Below are positions 47,050 through 58,788 of a DNA stretch of 64,000 nt, piece after piece. Origin of the DNA: Sophora flavescens (lineage: Eukaryota; Streptophyta; Magnoliopsida; Fabales; Fabaceae); the NCBI GenBank assembly GCA_030762895.1, contig CM061070.1, positions 48,902,831 through 48,966,830 on the forward strand, in the 5' to 3' direction. Position 1 is the stretch's first letter. The number at the start of each line of letters is the position of its first letter. Made by a program: the position numbers and the translations under genes. The notes beneath the pieces were generated by a model. The model had not been told where the DNA came from. It did no database searches and saw nothing but the letters and a program-made list of their open reading frames with translations.

Positions 47050-48450
47050 GGACTGTGGTTTCTGTGCTAATTATTCGAGTTCAATCTCGTTTTCGCCCAA
47101 ATTTGGCCTTGTTTTGTTCCTAAGTAGACTTTGACTCGTTCTAGGCATTTTTTGTAGTTTTTAGTTTATTTTGAATAGAATTACGCCTTTGTTTTCTTTT
47201 TATTGTTTCAGGTTAGAAGTGAAGCTCCGAGAGTCAAGGAAAGTCAAGAAACAGTGGAAATTTCCATGCTGGAGATATTCACCTGGCGAAAGGATGCTCG
47301 CCTCGCGAGCCTGAAGACCAGCTGAGCAGCAACAGTCATCAATTCTGTCTCGCCTCGCAAGAGGCTGCTCGCCTCGTGAGAGTTTGAAGACCCTGGAAGA
47401 CAGAGACCATCACGGCCTAGGCGTGATGAAGGTCATGGCTGTGACAGATTAAGGTATTGAAGACTCGCCTCGCGAACATACCCTCGCCTCGCGAGAGTCC
47501 AATTTGAGAGCGCGCCAAAACTAATTTTCGCGTCGCGAGAGTATGCTCGCCCCGCGAGCGGGTGAGAAACAGAATCCCTATTTATAGGCTGTTTCATATC
47601 AGAAAAGGGGATCCGAATCCTAGTAGTTTTTCCACTGTATAGAGTAGCGTTTAGGCCGATTTCTTGTCTCTTTGGAGCTGCGTCTCCTCTTTTCTTTTTC
47701 TTATTTTACTATGGTGGTTATGTCCGATTGTTTGTCTATGAGCATGAGGAACTAATCCCTTCGTCTGAGGGAATAATGAAGCCACCCATGGCGGTGTAGA
47801 TTCGATGTGATGTATGTCTTTCTCCCTTTTCTCAATTAATGTTTTCCAATTCTGATTTGATTGTGTTGATCATATGCTTGCGTGATTGACTAGTTAAACG
47901 TGATGAGGCATAGGAGGCAATTTGCGTTTTAGAACTTGAATTGGGATCATTGATCGAATATTGTACGAGAGTGAGTAGGAGATTGGTGCAACCTTATAGG
48001 GAACAAGAATTAATAGAGTTTGATGATTAGGGTTATGAGACCTAGTAAGTAATTAACTCAATCATTGAATATGTCCTAATGAGCACGACAGTGGATTTAG
48101 GAGAATTTGGGGGTCCTGGTTGACATTGTAATTGAACTTAGGGAGGAATTCATCATCACTTGGGTATGCATGATTGGGTAGGTGGATTTGTGACCTTGGA
48201 CATTTTAACTTCAGATTTTTAGTTAATTATTTTATTAGATTTGTTAATTTAGATTTCCATACTATTTTCTCTCTCTCAACCATCTGCTGTCACTTGACCA
48301 ACTTATCGAATTTCTAGCGAATTAGTTGAATTGGTAGCCCAATCCTTGTGTTCGACCTCGGTAAATTCTTACCGTGTTTATTTTATTACTTGCGACGACC
48401 CGGTACACTTGCCGGTGACTCAACAATAAACACGCCACCTCTATACCACG
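47050..48450 (+). mobile_element. Unclassified insertion in the SIRE-type LTR
   Basis: The sequence changes character near 47050 and returns to SIRE-type LTR near 48455. It contains a GC-richer block with repeated CTCGCCTCGCGAG and a leader-like phrase near 47570-47650 (TTTATAGGCTGTTTC). Near the end it has CTTGTGTTCGACCTCGG and CGACGACCCGGTACACTTGC, phrases I associate with the ends of gypsy-type elements. No ORF with a known domain. Exact ends and target duplication are not found. Confidence 0.45.
47285..47565. repeat. Cluster of CTCGCCTCGCGAG palindromes
   Basis: Seven imperfect copies: near 47298 (CTCGCCTCGCGAG), 47349 (CTCGCCTCGCAAG), 47368 (CTCGCCTCGTGAG), 47464 (CTCGCCTCGCGAA), 47484 (CTCGCCTCGCGAG), 47531 (TCGCGTCGCGAG) and 47547 (CTCGCCCCGCGAG). 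The host tract is AT-rich, so the block stands out in base content. Confidence 0.9.
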
Positions 48451-49423
48451 ACAGTGACTTTTAGATATTTCAAGATCAAAGCAAAAGTCTTTCCAAAGGG
48501 TGAACTGGGTGTTACACTGAAGTGGGATAGTTCTTTGCTGCAAGTACAAAAGCACTGTTGTTGCACTCTAAAACAACAACTGTTCAGAACAAAGTGTACT
48601 CTTGGTCTCCTATGTCAAAGCTCAACGTCCCTGAACATTTAATGCTTAGTCAGAACAACTCTTTGACATTAATGGCATTCCAGAAGTTCAAACCAAAGGA
48701 GTTCACTTTCTGAAGCTGTTTCTAACGGATCAATTTTATTGAAGCCTTTACATAGACCAAATCATGAAGATGAAGTGAAGAAATTGCACACACATTCAAA
48801 GAAGCATTTACTCTGCTCATTTAATACTTCATTCCTTCATTGATTATCTCTTCAATCATTTGACATAAATTTTGCAGTCTTTCATTCCTCATTTTATTCC
48901 ATTCTCTGAGTGTTATCTAAAAGACTTGCAAAGTTGTATTAAATACTCAAACCATTTTATCCTTTACAATTGATCCTGAAGATGTTAGGTGAGAAAAGAA
49001 TACTTGTTTGAGTATGAGCTTGGAGAGGCTAGGTGTGAAAAGAATACTTGTACTGTAATCAGATCAGTTATAGTGGAAACTTGGTGCTGTTAAGAACTAG
49101 ACGTAGCCCTACTGCTTTTGAGGTGAACCAGTATAAAACTCTTGAGTAATATTCATCTTCCCTTCTCTCTTTAATTTATTTAAGAGTTTATCTATTTAAG
49201 GTTTTAACTTGGGGAGTTAATTTTGTGAATATCTAACTCTTTTTTAAACCTTCTCTTGTGTGCGCATCTGAAATGTTTTAAAATTAGACGAGTCACTTGT
49301 CTAATTTTATCTAGCTTTATTTTTGCTTGTTGTGCCTGCGAAAATATTTTCAAAGTTTCCTAAAAAGTTGGTAAACACAATTCAACCCCCCTTCTTGTGT
49401 TAACTTTGGTTATTTCGGTTACA

Positions 49424-51651
49424 ATTGGTCCAAAAATATTTCAAGAATACACCAATGGTCTCAAAGTTGGTAGGTAAATCTTCACTTATAGGAGTGTTTT
49501 TCAAAAATCGTAAGTGGCTCAACTTAGCATTAATTTATCTTATTGTCTACAACTTCGAAATCAACATTTCTAAGTACTCAAGTGATTAAAAATGGACCAC
49601 TTAATAAAGCTTAAATGGTTGTGGGCCCCCATAGGGGATTTTTGGCCCATCTGCTTTGTTTGATTGTTTTCACTTGATTTGGGCCTAAGTGATGGACTTT
49701 GGGTCCCAACAAAAAATACTTCCCCTAATCTAATTGGCTTCTAGACTAGCTATCTAATTTTATTTGTTTTGATTAGAAAGATATCCTAATTACTAATGAC
49801 CCTAGTTCAATTATGAAAGCTCAAATGAAGTTCACCAATTTTTTTCTAAAAGTCGTATTAGTCATTCTTTTATCATGAGTCTTAGGCCCAATAAATGTTC
49901 AAACAATTTTTCATGCCACTAGACCTCATCTTAGTAAAATTCTACATGTCCACGGGACTTGGATTTGATTCCACTAAAACTAAATTTTGGTCCATGCATT
50001 AACTTGAGTTTAGTGACTCATCATTAATCCTTTCCTTTTTAATTTTCTCAAGCTTTCTTGATCTTCCTTTAAACATGAATTTGATTGTCATTAGGGGATG
50101 ATTTAGGAGCTCTGGCTCCCTTGTCTTATGGTTCAAAACAGTGACCTCATATGGTATGAGCCCTACATGTTGTAATTTTTCTAAGTTACTTTCAAGAATA
50201 TGTCATAAGTCCATAAATGGGGTCTAAATTTAGTTTTTCAATCTAACCTTAATTAGTGCATTTTAAGTAGAATTTTAAGAACCCAAATCAAGCCATCTAA
50301 CCAAAATAACACAAGGTTCCATATGTACATATATTAAGGAACATTTAAACACATAAGAATCAAGATACGATGAGTTTTTCATCATCCTATCTAATAAATA
50401 CATGCCAAGTCCGAAAATAGCACCAAATAAAATCAAACATATATTCATCAAAGTGGAATGAAAAACAAGTAAAGCAAGCACAAAGGGGAGAGGGAATCCC
50501 CTCCTAAGCCTATTCTACTCCAAACCCTTAAGAGGGCATCCTCCTCCCCACCGTAGGGTTTTGTTGTCAAACTTTCTTCACACCAACAATGAAGCTTCTC
50601 TGGCTCTAAGAGGAACCTAGAAACCACATTGAACAATAAAAAGGAAGAACAAAGTGAGTCTCATAGAAAAAAAAAAGCGCAAAACCAAAAATGGAAGAAA
50701 ATGGAAAGGGAGATGGTGAAGACTTTCTCACCTCTTCTAACAATGTATAAGTTTGGGTTGGAGAGGGCTTAGTTTTTTTTTTTTTTGAATGAAAAAAATG
50801 ATGAAGAAAAATGTATGTGGGCGATGGTGGAAGATGGGGGATGAAGAAGATGAAAGGAAGAAGAAAACAAAGTGTGAGAGTACATTGTGTATGGGTGTTG
50901 GCCGAATGTGTAGTGACAGGGGAGGAGAAAAACTTGTAAATTAACAAATCTAGAGTGTTCCAACCGTGTGAATCTAGAAGAGAGAAGGAAATATCTTGCA
51001 ATTTTGAATCAATGGTGTAAGATTGGGAGACAAAGAAGCACGATTTAAGGGTTAGGAATTAAAGAGAATAAAGTAAGGCATTTAATTGATTCTCCACAAA
51101 AGAAAAAACCAACTTCCTCTCCAGGAAAAGCAGTACATACGACTGTTACTAGGAGAGAAGGAACAAAAATTGCTTTTCGATGAAAATCACTTTTAAATAA
51201 TGCAATGTACAACATTCACAGTGTAGATTTTAAACTTCAGGTTGTCAAAAAAAAAAGTCCAAGATTTTGGAATTGGACTGGGGGAATATTTTAGAAATTG
51301 GATTTATATTCCCAGCTCCAAGTTTGACACGAGACCCGGTACTGGTGTTGGTTGGTACAGACCGAGCTAATACTGATAAAATAATACTATTTTTACAGTA
51401 TTGACTTTCTATTTTAAAATTTGAACATACTGACTAACACCTAAAAATTATTCTAAGACATTTGGTCCGGTCAAGTCGGGATTTTTAATTCCCGGTGTCC
51501 GTTCTAACAATACCGGTTGATACTGTCAACAGTGTCCGAACTGAGTCAAAACTAAATTTTTTTGCACTGCAAAAATTTCCTCATTTATTTATAACATATC
51601 TAATTAATTAATTCTTGTTTTTAAAAATTAAGAAAATTTGGGGTGTTACAT
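49424..51651 (-). repeat. LTR-like sequence ending in a Tekay-type terminus
   Basis: No gene recognised. The right end is AATTTGGGGTGTTACA at about 51637-51651, the same as the other Tekay-type LTR ends, so at least the right part is a minus-strand LTR or solo LTR. A left end of the form TGAGACACC is not found. ORFs near 50606-51001 are low-complexity and without motifs. Confidence 0.4.
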
Positions 51652-51654
51652 AAC

Positions 51655-52195
51655 GCCTCCTCCAGCAAGAGATGGTGTTAATGACTCCTCTAACTCGATC
51701 CGCCTCCGTGCTCAACATTTTGATTCTCCTGGTTCTGAACCCAATTATCATTATGCTGATTTTCATCTCTCGCTCGATTATAATTCTTCCTTTTAACACA
51801 ACGCTCAAGGTGGCATGCTTGTACTAAATCATCTAGCTTGTCGGATAATGTTCTGCAATGCTCAGTTGTATGGCCATAATTCTGATGCCATATAAGAATC
51901 ATACTTAGGATTTTAAAACCAGAAATCCTTTTCCAAGTTTTTGAAAGGCTTTGGCTGATTGGGCACATTCACCTTCTCCTTGCTTGACACGATGTTTCTG
52001 TTTTCGAAGCTTCTATTCGCTTTTTGGATTCTGACATCTCTTCCATGGTCATGAACCCTGAAGCCTTTTCCTGCATTTCTTCAAAATCTCCCGGAGGCTT
52101 TCAAGACAAATACTCAAAGGAATTTCCTGGTTTAAACCACTCATGATGGTATGAAGAAAAAGTTCTGAGCTCATATTTGAAATCAAAACTTGTTG
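51655..52195 (-). pseudogene. Ty3/gypsy gag remnant
   Basis: On the minus strand the order is PPGDFEEMQEKASGFMTMEE, then a stop, then a zinc-binding-like segment HQNYGHTTEHCRTLSDKL followed by DLVQACHLERCVKR. The latter is the H-x4-GH-T-x2-C-x2-L-K-x2-I-E-x-L-V pattern after the capsid in Tat/Athila-type gag. The first Cys of the knuckle is lost (Trp). It lies against the LTR-like end at 51651, so the rest of the element is missing. Confidence 0.65.
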
Positions 52196-52269
52196 TACAC
52201 TAAACCGAGCTATGAAATCTCAGAGATATTCATTCTTTTCCTGCCTAACATTTACAAACGAAACCGAAG

Positions 52270-52690
52270 TGTTTTTGTGTTTTCGTCTTGCTGCATATTG
52301 TGTAGTGAATTTAGCTACAAACATATCAATAAAGGTTGGCATAAGTTGTGGTTAGAGTGTGATTCACTCCTGGTTGTTTTTGCCTTCAAGTGTCCAGAAT
52401 TGGTTCCTTGGCAGCTCATAGTTATATGGAAGAATTTTCTAGAATTGACAAAGCAAATGAATTTTATGGTTTGTCATATTTTTCGGGAAGGCAACAATTG
52501 TGCCGATAAAATTGTCTCATTTGGTATTTCTATACAAGGTTTTTTTGTGGGATTCTATTCCTAGTTTCATTAGTGAAGACTTCTTCCGCAAAAGGATTGG
52601 TCTTCCTAATTATATGTTTTCATTTTTTTTTCATGGGTTTGGTCTATTTACCCCCATGCTTTATATTCTTTATTTTTCTATTTCTTAAAT
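52270..52690 (+). pseudogene. LINE-derived RNase H fragment
   Basis: In the plus strand LWLECDSLLVVFAFK is followed by LVPWQLIVIWKNFLEL, then VCHIFREGNNCADKIVSFG, and in another frame a C-terminal SFISEDFFRKRIGLPNYMF. These are the D-S, W and H-x-REGN-x-AD blocks of the RNase H domain at the end of plant LINE ORF2. The upstream RT is absent, so it is a 5'-truncated LINE or captured domain. One frameshift near 52540. Confidence 0.75.
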
Positions 52691-53635
52691 AACTTGTGAT
52701 ATGCTGTAGATGATTGATAATGGTTGAGGTGTCAACCTAGTTAGAATTTATTTCATTATTGTGATACTTTTGCATGTCATCTTCTTGCTTAAATAAAAGT
52801 CCTATATATTCTTGATAATCTCACGATCAAGAATACTTTAGATTATTTATAAAAGGCTTGCCTCTCAATGTCATGATGGCATCTGTCTAAATTTAATCAA
52901 GGAATTTGTTATATCAATTTTCTTTTTCTTTTTTTAACAAATGGAATTTATCATATCAATTAAATAAGTAAATAATGAATATGACAAATAAAACCAAAAT
53001 TAATAGAATTTCAAGTTATTTTATCAAAATAAAATCCTTTCAATGTATTCTAAAAATTACACAATATATTCAATTTAGGTCATACCAATTATTCTCTAAT
53101 AGGAAGTTCAGTTTATAATGTTTTTGACTCAATTTATAATGTTTTTGATTGATAATAAATTAATAAAGGAATATGTGGCTGTTGATAAAGGTCAATCTAA
53201 AAGTGAAAAAGAATAGCATGTAAAGATTGGCCCAAATAGTGGCATCAAACAAATCATTAAATAGATTTTTGGTTCAGAACAACCTTATCCTCTTCTTTTT
53301 TTGTTGGGGCGCGGGGATAGTGAAAGCGCTACTTAAATTTTAAAAATAGACAAAAAATAATTGTCTAATTTTTTTATTTATTGAAATGTCACATGTTTGC
53401 CGCACATAAAGGTTATGTAATATTGTTAACGTGATTTTTGTTTTGTGATCAAAATCCTTTTGTCATAAATAATTTAAGATCAGACGAGTGTAGGGACGAA
53501 CGAGTTATTCGGTAATCTCGTAAGGATGTGTATATGTGTGTCTGTCAAGTATGAATTTGACAAATCAGTCAAATCTAGTAAATACTGACAATGACTTGGG
53601 TCTTGTATTTCGAAGATACGTTTTAATTTAACAGG

Positions 53636-54065
53636 AAAGGTTGCTTCCTTAAATAAGAGTGATTTCCTACTTGAATTTATAGAAATACATGAATTTGAAG
53701 GAAAACATGTAAGTTGCAGTTAAATTAAAAGAAAGTAAATAAAGAACATGAAATTAAAGGAAAGCAATAAACAACAGGAAATTTAGAGGAAAGCATATAA
53801 GTTGCAGGAAAATAATTGAAAGCTTGTAAATGACAATGAAAGATAAACGACAGTAAATTAAAGGAAGAAATCAATTAAAGAAAAGCATTTAAATGGTTGA
53901 AAAGTAAAAGAATGCGTTTAAAGTGCAGAAAATTAAAAGAAAGCAAGTAAAAGACTTGAAAGATAAATGGGAAGAAATAAGGAATATGTAAAAAGAACTT
54001 AAATAAAGAACATGAAAGGAATGCTGAAAGTAAAGAAGAACATGTAAAGGAAAATTAAATAACCA
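53636..54065. repeat. Purine-rich degenerate repeats
   Basis: Units of roughly 35-45 bp with the core GGAAAGCATGTAAGTTGCAGG and variants (near 53697, 53759, 53791, 53816, 53883, 53909, 53938). Very A/G-rich on the plus strand; too diverged to call a clean tandem array. Confidence 0.65.
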
Positions 54066-54261
54066 GTACTGTATTGTAAATTGAACTGGAAATGAAAAGG
54101 GATGGAGGGAATACTTGAGTATAATCCTTTAATCTGCTGTGTGATCGAGATATGTAGGATATTGCATCAAGTAACCTCCTCTATTACATCGGGATTAACA
54201 GTATTTATAAGCATATAAAATAACTGCCTAAAGAAAACTTCCTATCTTTAAAATTGCCACC

Positions 54262-54740
54262 TGTATGACAGTTTTGGTATGTTCATATTCAAACTATTTG
54301 ACAAGCAAACTTCTCTAACTGCTCATTCCTTTGAATTGCTTTATGCCAATTTGCTTGTTGTCCACGGTTTGGTTGTTTGACAGCTTATCTTGTTGATGCT
54401 GTCAGCCTTGAAGACTTAGCCATTTCTATACTTTGTCCATTTGACAATTCTTATTACCAACTTTGTCAAAAGCTGGGTTTTACCTTTTTCTGTCACTACT
54501 TCGACTTCTCCGTCAGTCAGCTAAATATATTCGTCGGGAATTTTACTCTTGACGAATGTGTCCCTCATTTTTCTTTCTTGACGGCTTTATCTGTCTGACA
54601 TACCAACTTCTGTCAATTTTCCAATCTGTCAATTCTGCTGAATTCGACTCTTCATGGTGGTTATCTTACAATTCTTCCTTCAATTCTTCTGTCATTCTGT
54701 CGGAACCATTTCTGTCAAGAATTTGAAATTCTTCTATTAA
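54262..54740. repeat. Dense TGTCA/TGACA motif cluster
   Basis: At least fifteen TGTCA or TGACA words in about 480 bp, for example near 54265, 54298, 54378, 54399, 54441, 54463, 54490, 54596, 54610, 54626, 54689 and 54711, often as CTGTCAATT. Random expectation is about one. It lies just upstream of the plus-strand plant-mobile-domain gene. Confidence 0.8.
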
Positions 54741-55092
54741 CAGATGCCCCCCAAATTTTGCTTTTCGACGGCTTTGCCCGAAAGAATAGCAAAATTTGAA
54801 TTTTCAAATCGCCAACAATCATCTTAATTTTGGGTTCTTATCCGTTAATTATACCTTGCTTTTAATTTCATCCCTACTTAATAGGGATAATCATGACGCC
54901 GCAGGTTTCTTGGAATTCGAACCGAAGGCTTTCATTCTCCTTTAAATCGCGATCACATCAGTATTGACTTTCTTCTTTTTATCTTTCCTTCTTCCTTAGT
55001 AAACCCTTTTCTAGAGAAAAAATCTTTTCTTCTTCCCTCGCGAAACCCTTTCTGAAGGAAAAATCCTTTCTTCTTCACTTCATTTAGTCTCT

Positions 55093-58000
55093 ATGGCCAC
55101 ATCTTCCAGGATGCCGACCTCAGTACCTCATTCTACAGTCGTTCCTCCTAGAACAATGGTCCAAGACCCACTTCTGGAGGAATCTGAGCTATGGCAAGAA
55201 TCCAAGGTAATTTACCCTATTCCTGATTCTTCTGTTGCTTTAAGTCCTCTTGCTGCTTTCTTGGGTCCTTTTGTAGCCAAAAATGAAATTTCTGAGGGTT
55301 TACGATGTTCCTTTCCTTCTGCTAATTCAAGTGAAGCTATTTTATCTTCTTTTACTCCTATCCCCATCCATATCTTTAAAAAGAGCCATAGGATTTTCAG
55401 AATGCCCCCTGCCACTCGGTTAGATGCTTACATTAGTTGGCTTGACCGAGTTCGAAAAACGCGGTGTGTGGGAGGAAGCTGGAATCTTTGAGTTCATTCA
55501 ACTTTCTCGTCACATTAAACTGGTAGACTTTTCTTTAATAGGAGCATCAGTTTTCTTTTGGAATAAAACAACAAACAATTTTCACTTTCCTTATGGGATG
55601 ATGGGTCCGACTTTTTTCGACATGTCGGCTATTACTGGCCTTCGTCCAGATGGCCCCACCATGCATTCTGATGTAGAAGTAGAAAATCAAATTGATGTCT
55701 ATGTGCCAAAGTGTTCTTTCTCTAAATACATAGGAGATTTTAGAGGAGGAACTCATGATCCTGTGACGGATACTGAGCACATAGCCTTTTTGTTTCTTTG
55801 GCTATGTGCTTATGTCTTTTGCAGCAAATCTGCTTCTTTGATTGCTTCGTATGTTACTCTAGCTAATCTTTTGTCAACTGGTAAAAGAGTAGCATTGGGA
55901 TAATGTGTTTTAGCCAATCTTTATGACAGTATGAGCATGCTAGTTGATACTGTCAGGTCTAAAAGGAAAACCAATATAGGAGGGCCTCTTTGGCTTCTCC
56001 AACTATGGTTAAATGCTGTCTTGGAGCATCAATTTTCATACAAAGCTCCTGCAGATTTGTCAATTGACACTTATGGCTCCTATCTCTGTTATGTGTCTAC
56101 CGAGTCTTTGTCAAGAGATGAGACTGCGAACTTCAAGTTTTACTTTACAATTTTTCATTCACTTTCATCTACATCTTCAAAAATCAACTTTTCTCCTTTT
56201 TCCGACCGGAAATTCGGTCCAGAATGGTTTACAAAACTAAGCACTGCCATCTCTAAATCCAATAAATCCATTTGGACCAAATTTCTCTGCCAGAAAATTC
56301 TTTTTGTTGATGGTCCTAGTTTCAAAACTCATAGGATATATCTCCATTTGCCCAACACCGTTGCTTGTCAGCTCGGCTTTTGCCAAGCTATCCCTGCTCC
56401 TTATTCGTCAGATCCTGACGAGAATTTTATTGGCGCCAAAGCCCTAACATATGAGCATATTGTCGCCATTAGTGATGAGGACAAAGTTCGTGGGACTTTT
56501 TTACAACCTATTTCATTTTCTACCTTCCACGGAGTTACTCGAAGCTTCCTTGATTGGTGGGATGAATACTACTCCAACCACCGTCTAAGTTTAAAGACTT
56601 GCTTGAGTTGTATTGAAGACACTGTGGGTAACAGTGATGATTCTCCCCTGCAGGAACAGGATCCGACAACCAAAACTCGAGGTGAACTTCAAAAAGAAAT
56701 TCGAGCCTTTGAAAAATTTTATAAAATCAAGTGGGATCCCTTTAGACCATTTGATATGATTCGTCATGTCAATAGTGTTTTAGCTGAAGCCAAAAGGAAG
56801 CATGATAATAAGGAATCTGAAAGGCTTGCCATGTATAGGAGTATTCCCAATATGACCAGGGAATACTTTGACAGTTTAAAGGCCCCTTTTCCTAAGCCAG
56901 TGCCTATTCCTTGTGCCCCTTTTGGTTTAGCTGATTCACATCCAGGAAAACTGTCGAAAGGAGGTAACTTTTTCTTTTTGGACAGCGTGAGTGCTTACGT
57001 TGACCCTTTTGAAAAACCAAATCCAGTTACCTTCACTCGTCGGTTTCTTCAACCTGTTGACGACTTTGGATTCCATTCAAGAATTTTAACTTGTAATTCA
57101 GGTATTCATTTGTCAAATAACTTATTTTTTCTTTTCCTTTCGGCTGACAATCAACTTATTTACGTCGCTATTGACAGCTATTCCTCTTGACAAACCTCTC
57201 CCTGGCAAGTCCAAGTCTGATGTATTGTCGGGAGAAGCTCCTGAAGATGACGATGAAGATGAACCCGTAATCCCTTTGGTAGCAAAAACTGTCAAAAAGA
57301 GTTCAAGGCCAGCCAAAGCTTCTGTTTCTGATCCTCAGTCAAAAGGATCCAGAAAAAGAAAAGAGAAAACGGCTCCTTCTGACCCCCTCTCCAAGAAATC
57401 AAAATCTGCCAAGAGTCTTCCAATTGTGACAGCATCTGATGCCGCCAAAGTCTCCACTGGCTCCAAAGTTCAAGATGCTATGACTAGTTCTTCCAACACT
57501 TCGCCCTCCAACCAATCCGAGGTAACAATTTTACGTTAGTCTGTCAAGTTACATCCTTTTGCTCACATGCTTGCTATTCTTGACAGAAACAAAACCGTCG
57601 AGACCATTCTGGTTTCTGAGAAGGCTATTGTTGATGTCGACTTGATGTCTTCAGATTCTAATATGGTATTTCCACTGATCTTGCCATTTTCTTTTGTATA
57701 CATGTATATGTCTTCTTATCTATCTTTCATGTCAGGAAAAGTCTCCCCAGTTTGATGATTCAATGACCATTCAGGATATTCTCACAACTGTCGAGCCAAT
57801 AAATGTATATAATTCGGAGCTGCGTACTGACAGAAATTCAGGAGGTATTCCTGTTGATACTGGGAGTTTGACAGGTGATCTTCAGGTTCTTGAATCTCAT
57901 CCGGAAATGCCCCCGAGCCCTCATCATCCGACTTCAATCACTTCAATTCCAATAGCTGATAAACCAGTAGGGACTGCTGTCATGATTGAAATTCTGGATG

Positions 58001-58788
58001 AAGATATTGACATGGAGACCCTGCTGGCTGAAGCAATTCCTGTCATTCCTTCTCCGCCTGCTATCAGACCTCCTACTATGAAGTCTCCTGACCCCAAACT
58101 GGCCCTACACTTCAACACGTGGATTAACATGCTGTCAGAAGTAGGCCAGAAAGAGTCATCCCTCTCTGCCACCTCTTCAACTCAACATGACTCCAGTGAG
58201 TCTCGAGTCATCACCCTCATGCATGATCTCCAAGCTCTTCTTGTCAATCCTTTTGATGAACTTTTGTCTGATGTCAAGATTCGAAAGGAATTGTCTCGAC
58301 TTATCAAGGAAATTACTCCTCTTCATTATAATCTTCCTTTGTCGAGCCGTACGCTTTTTATCTCTATTTAGACATTTTGGGAACGGCTCTCTAGTAAGTT
58401 AGAAAGGATGACTTCTGTCATTCCTTCTTACGAGGAGGAAGAAAAAACTAAGGATGATCTTTTAGTTCGATTTCAAGATCTTGAATCATCTAAACAAAGG
58501 GAACTTGATCTTATCTCCATTGGGACTCAAACTAAAGAGAACTTACTGGAGTATCGGCAGAAACTGTTGGCAGAGATTGAATTGACGGATCAAAAATGCG
58601 CCAAGTTTGACAAAGCGTTAGAGAAAAGCAAAGACAGAGTCAAAGCTATTGATAATGAATCTGTCCAACTTGGCCAAAAAGCTGAAAGTGTAGTCAGCAA
58701 ACTCCGTGCATTGCATCCTGATTATGAAGCAGCTACTGCCGACAAAACTAACCTTTCCCTTGCATGGGATCAATTATCTTCTATTTAA
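55093..58788 (+). pseudogene. Antisense plant-mobile-domain gene in a Tat element
   Basis: Begins at ATG 55093. A Ser/Pro-rich N-terminus leads into a plant mobile domain: AYISWLDRV, then VWEEAGIFEFIQLSRH, FFDMSAITGLRPDGP, EHIAFLFLWLCAYVF, VLANLYDSM and GGPLWLLQLWLNAVLEH, the order of that family (MAIN/MAIL-like, aminotransferase-like). After it come acidic and Ser/Lys-rich stretches (from 57178), then a C-terminal coiled-coil at 58408-58788. Three short introns are readable: 57102-57177, 57522-57586 and 57666-57735, all GT...AG with ends (C/T)TGACAG or TGTCAG. Breaks: one-base frameshift at about 55451-55460, TAA at 55901-55903, a phase mismatch after the second intron, TAG at 58369-58371. 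It runs opposite to pol. Cellular relatives act in nuclear silencing; a role here is inference. Confidence 0.8.

Larger units (their letters stand above)
46438..49423 (+). repeat. SIRE-type 3' LTR with an internal insertion
   Basis: It starts after the polypurine tract (no clean TG; it reads AATCTTAAGACC) and ends GGTTATTTCGGTTACA at 49423. It shares with the 35690 LTR the GAATACTTGT repeats (near 48998 and 49042), an ACTAGACGTAGCCC phrase and the CACAATTCAACCCCCCTTCTT end. The middle, about 47050-48450, looks foreign and is listed separately. It is a related but different family from the 35690 LTR. Confidence 0.65.
52691..55092. other. Non-coding tract, probable Tat LTR region
   Basis: No gene seen. 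It holds the purine-rich degenerate repeats and the TGTCA/TGACA cluster listed below. By position between the antisense gene and older remnants it should include the 3' LTR of the Tat-type element, but I cannot fix its ends because the other LTR is outside the window. Confidence 0.5.

Noticed and set aside
50606..51001. 131-residue minus-strand ORF
   Set aside because: Low-complexity Phe/Pro/Ser-rich translation of a purine-rich tract, no domain, inside LTR-like sequence.
51637..52195. Gag remnant and adjacent LTR end as one element
   Set aside because: Gag should not lie next to the 3' LTR; either a large deletion or an unrelated solo LTR insertion explains it, and I could not decide which.
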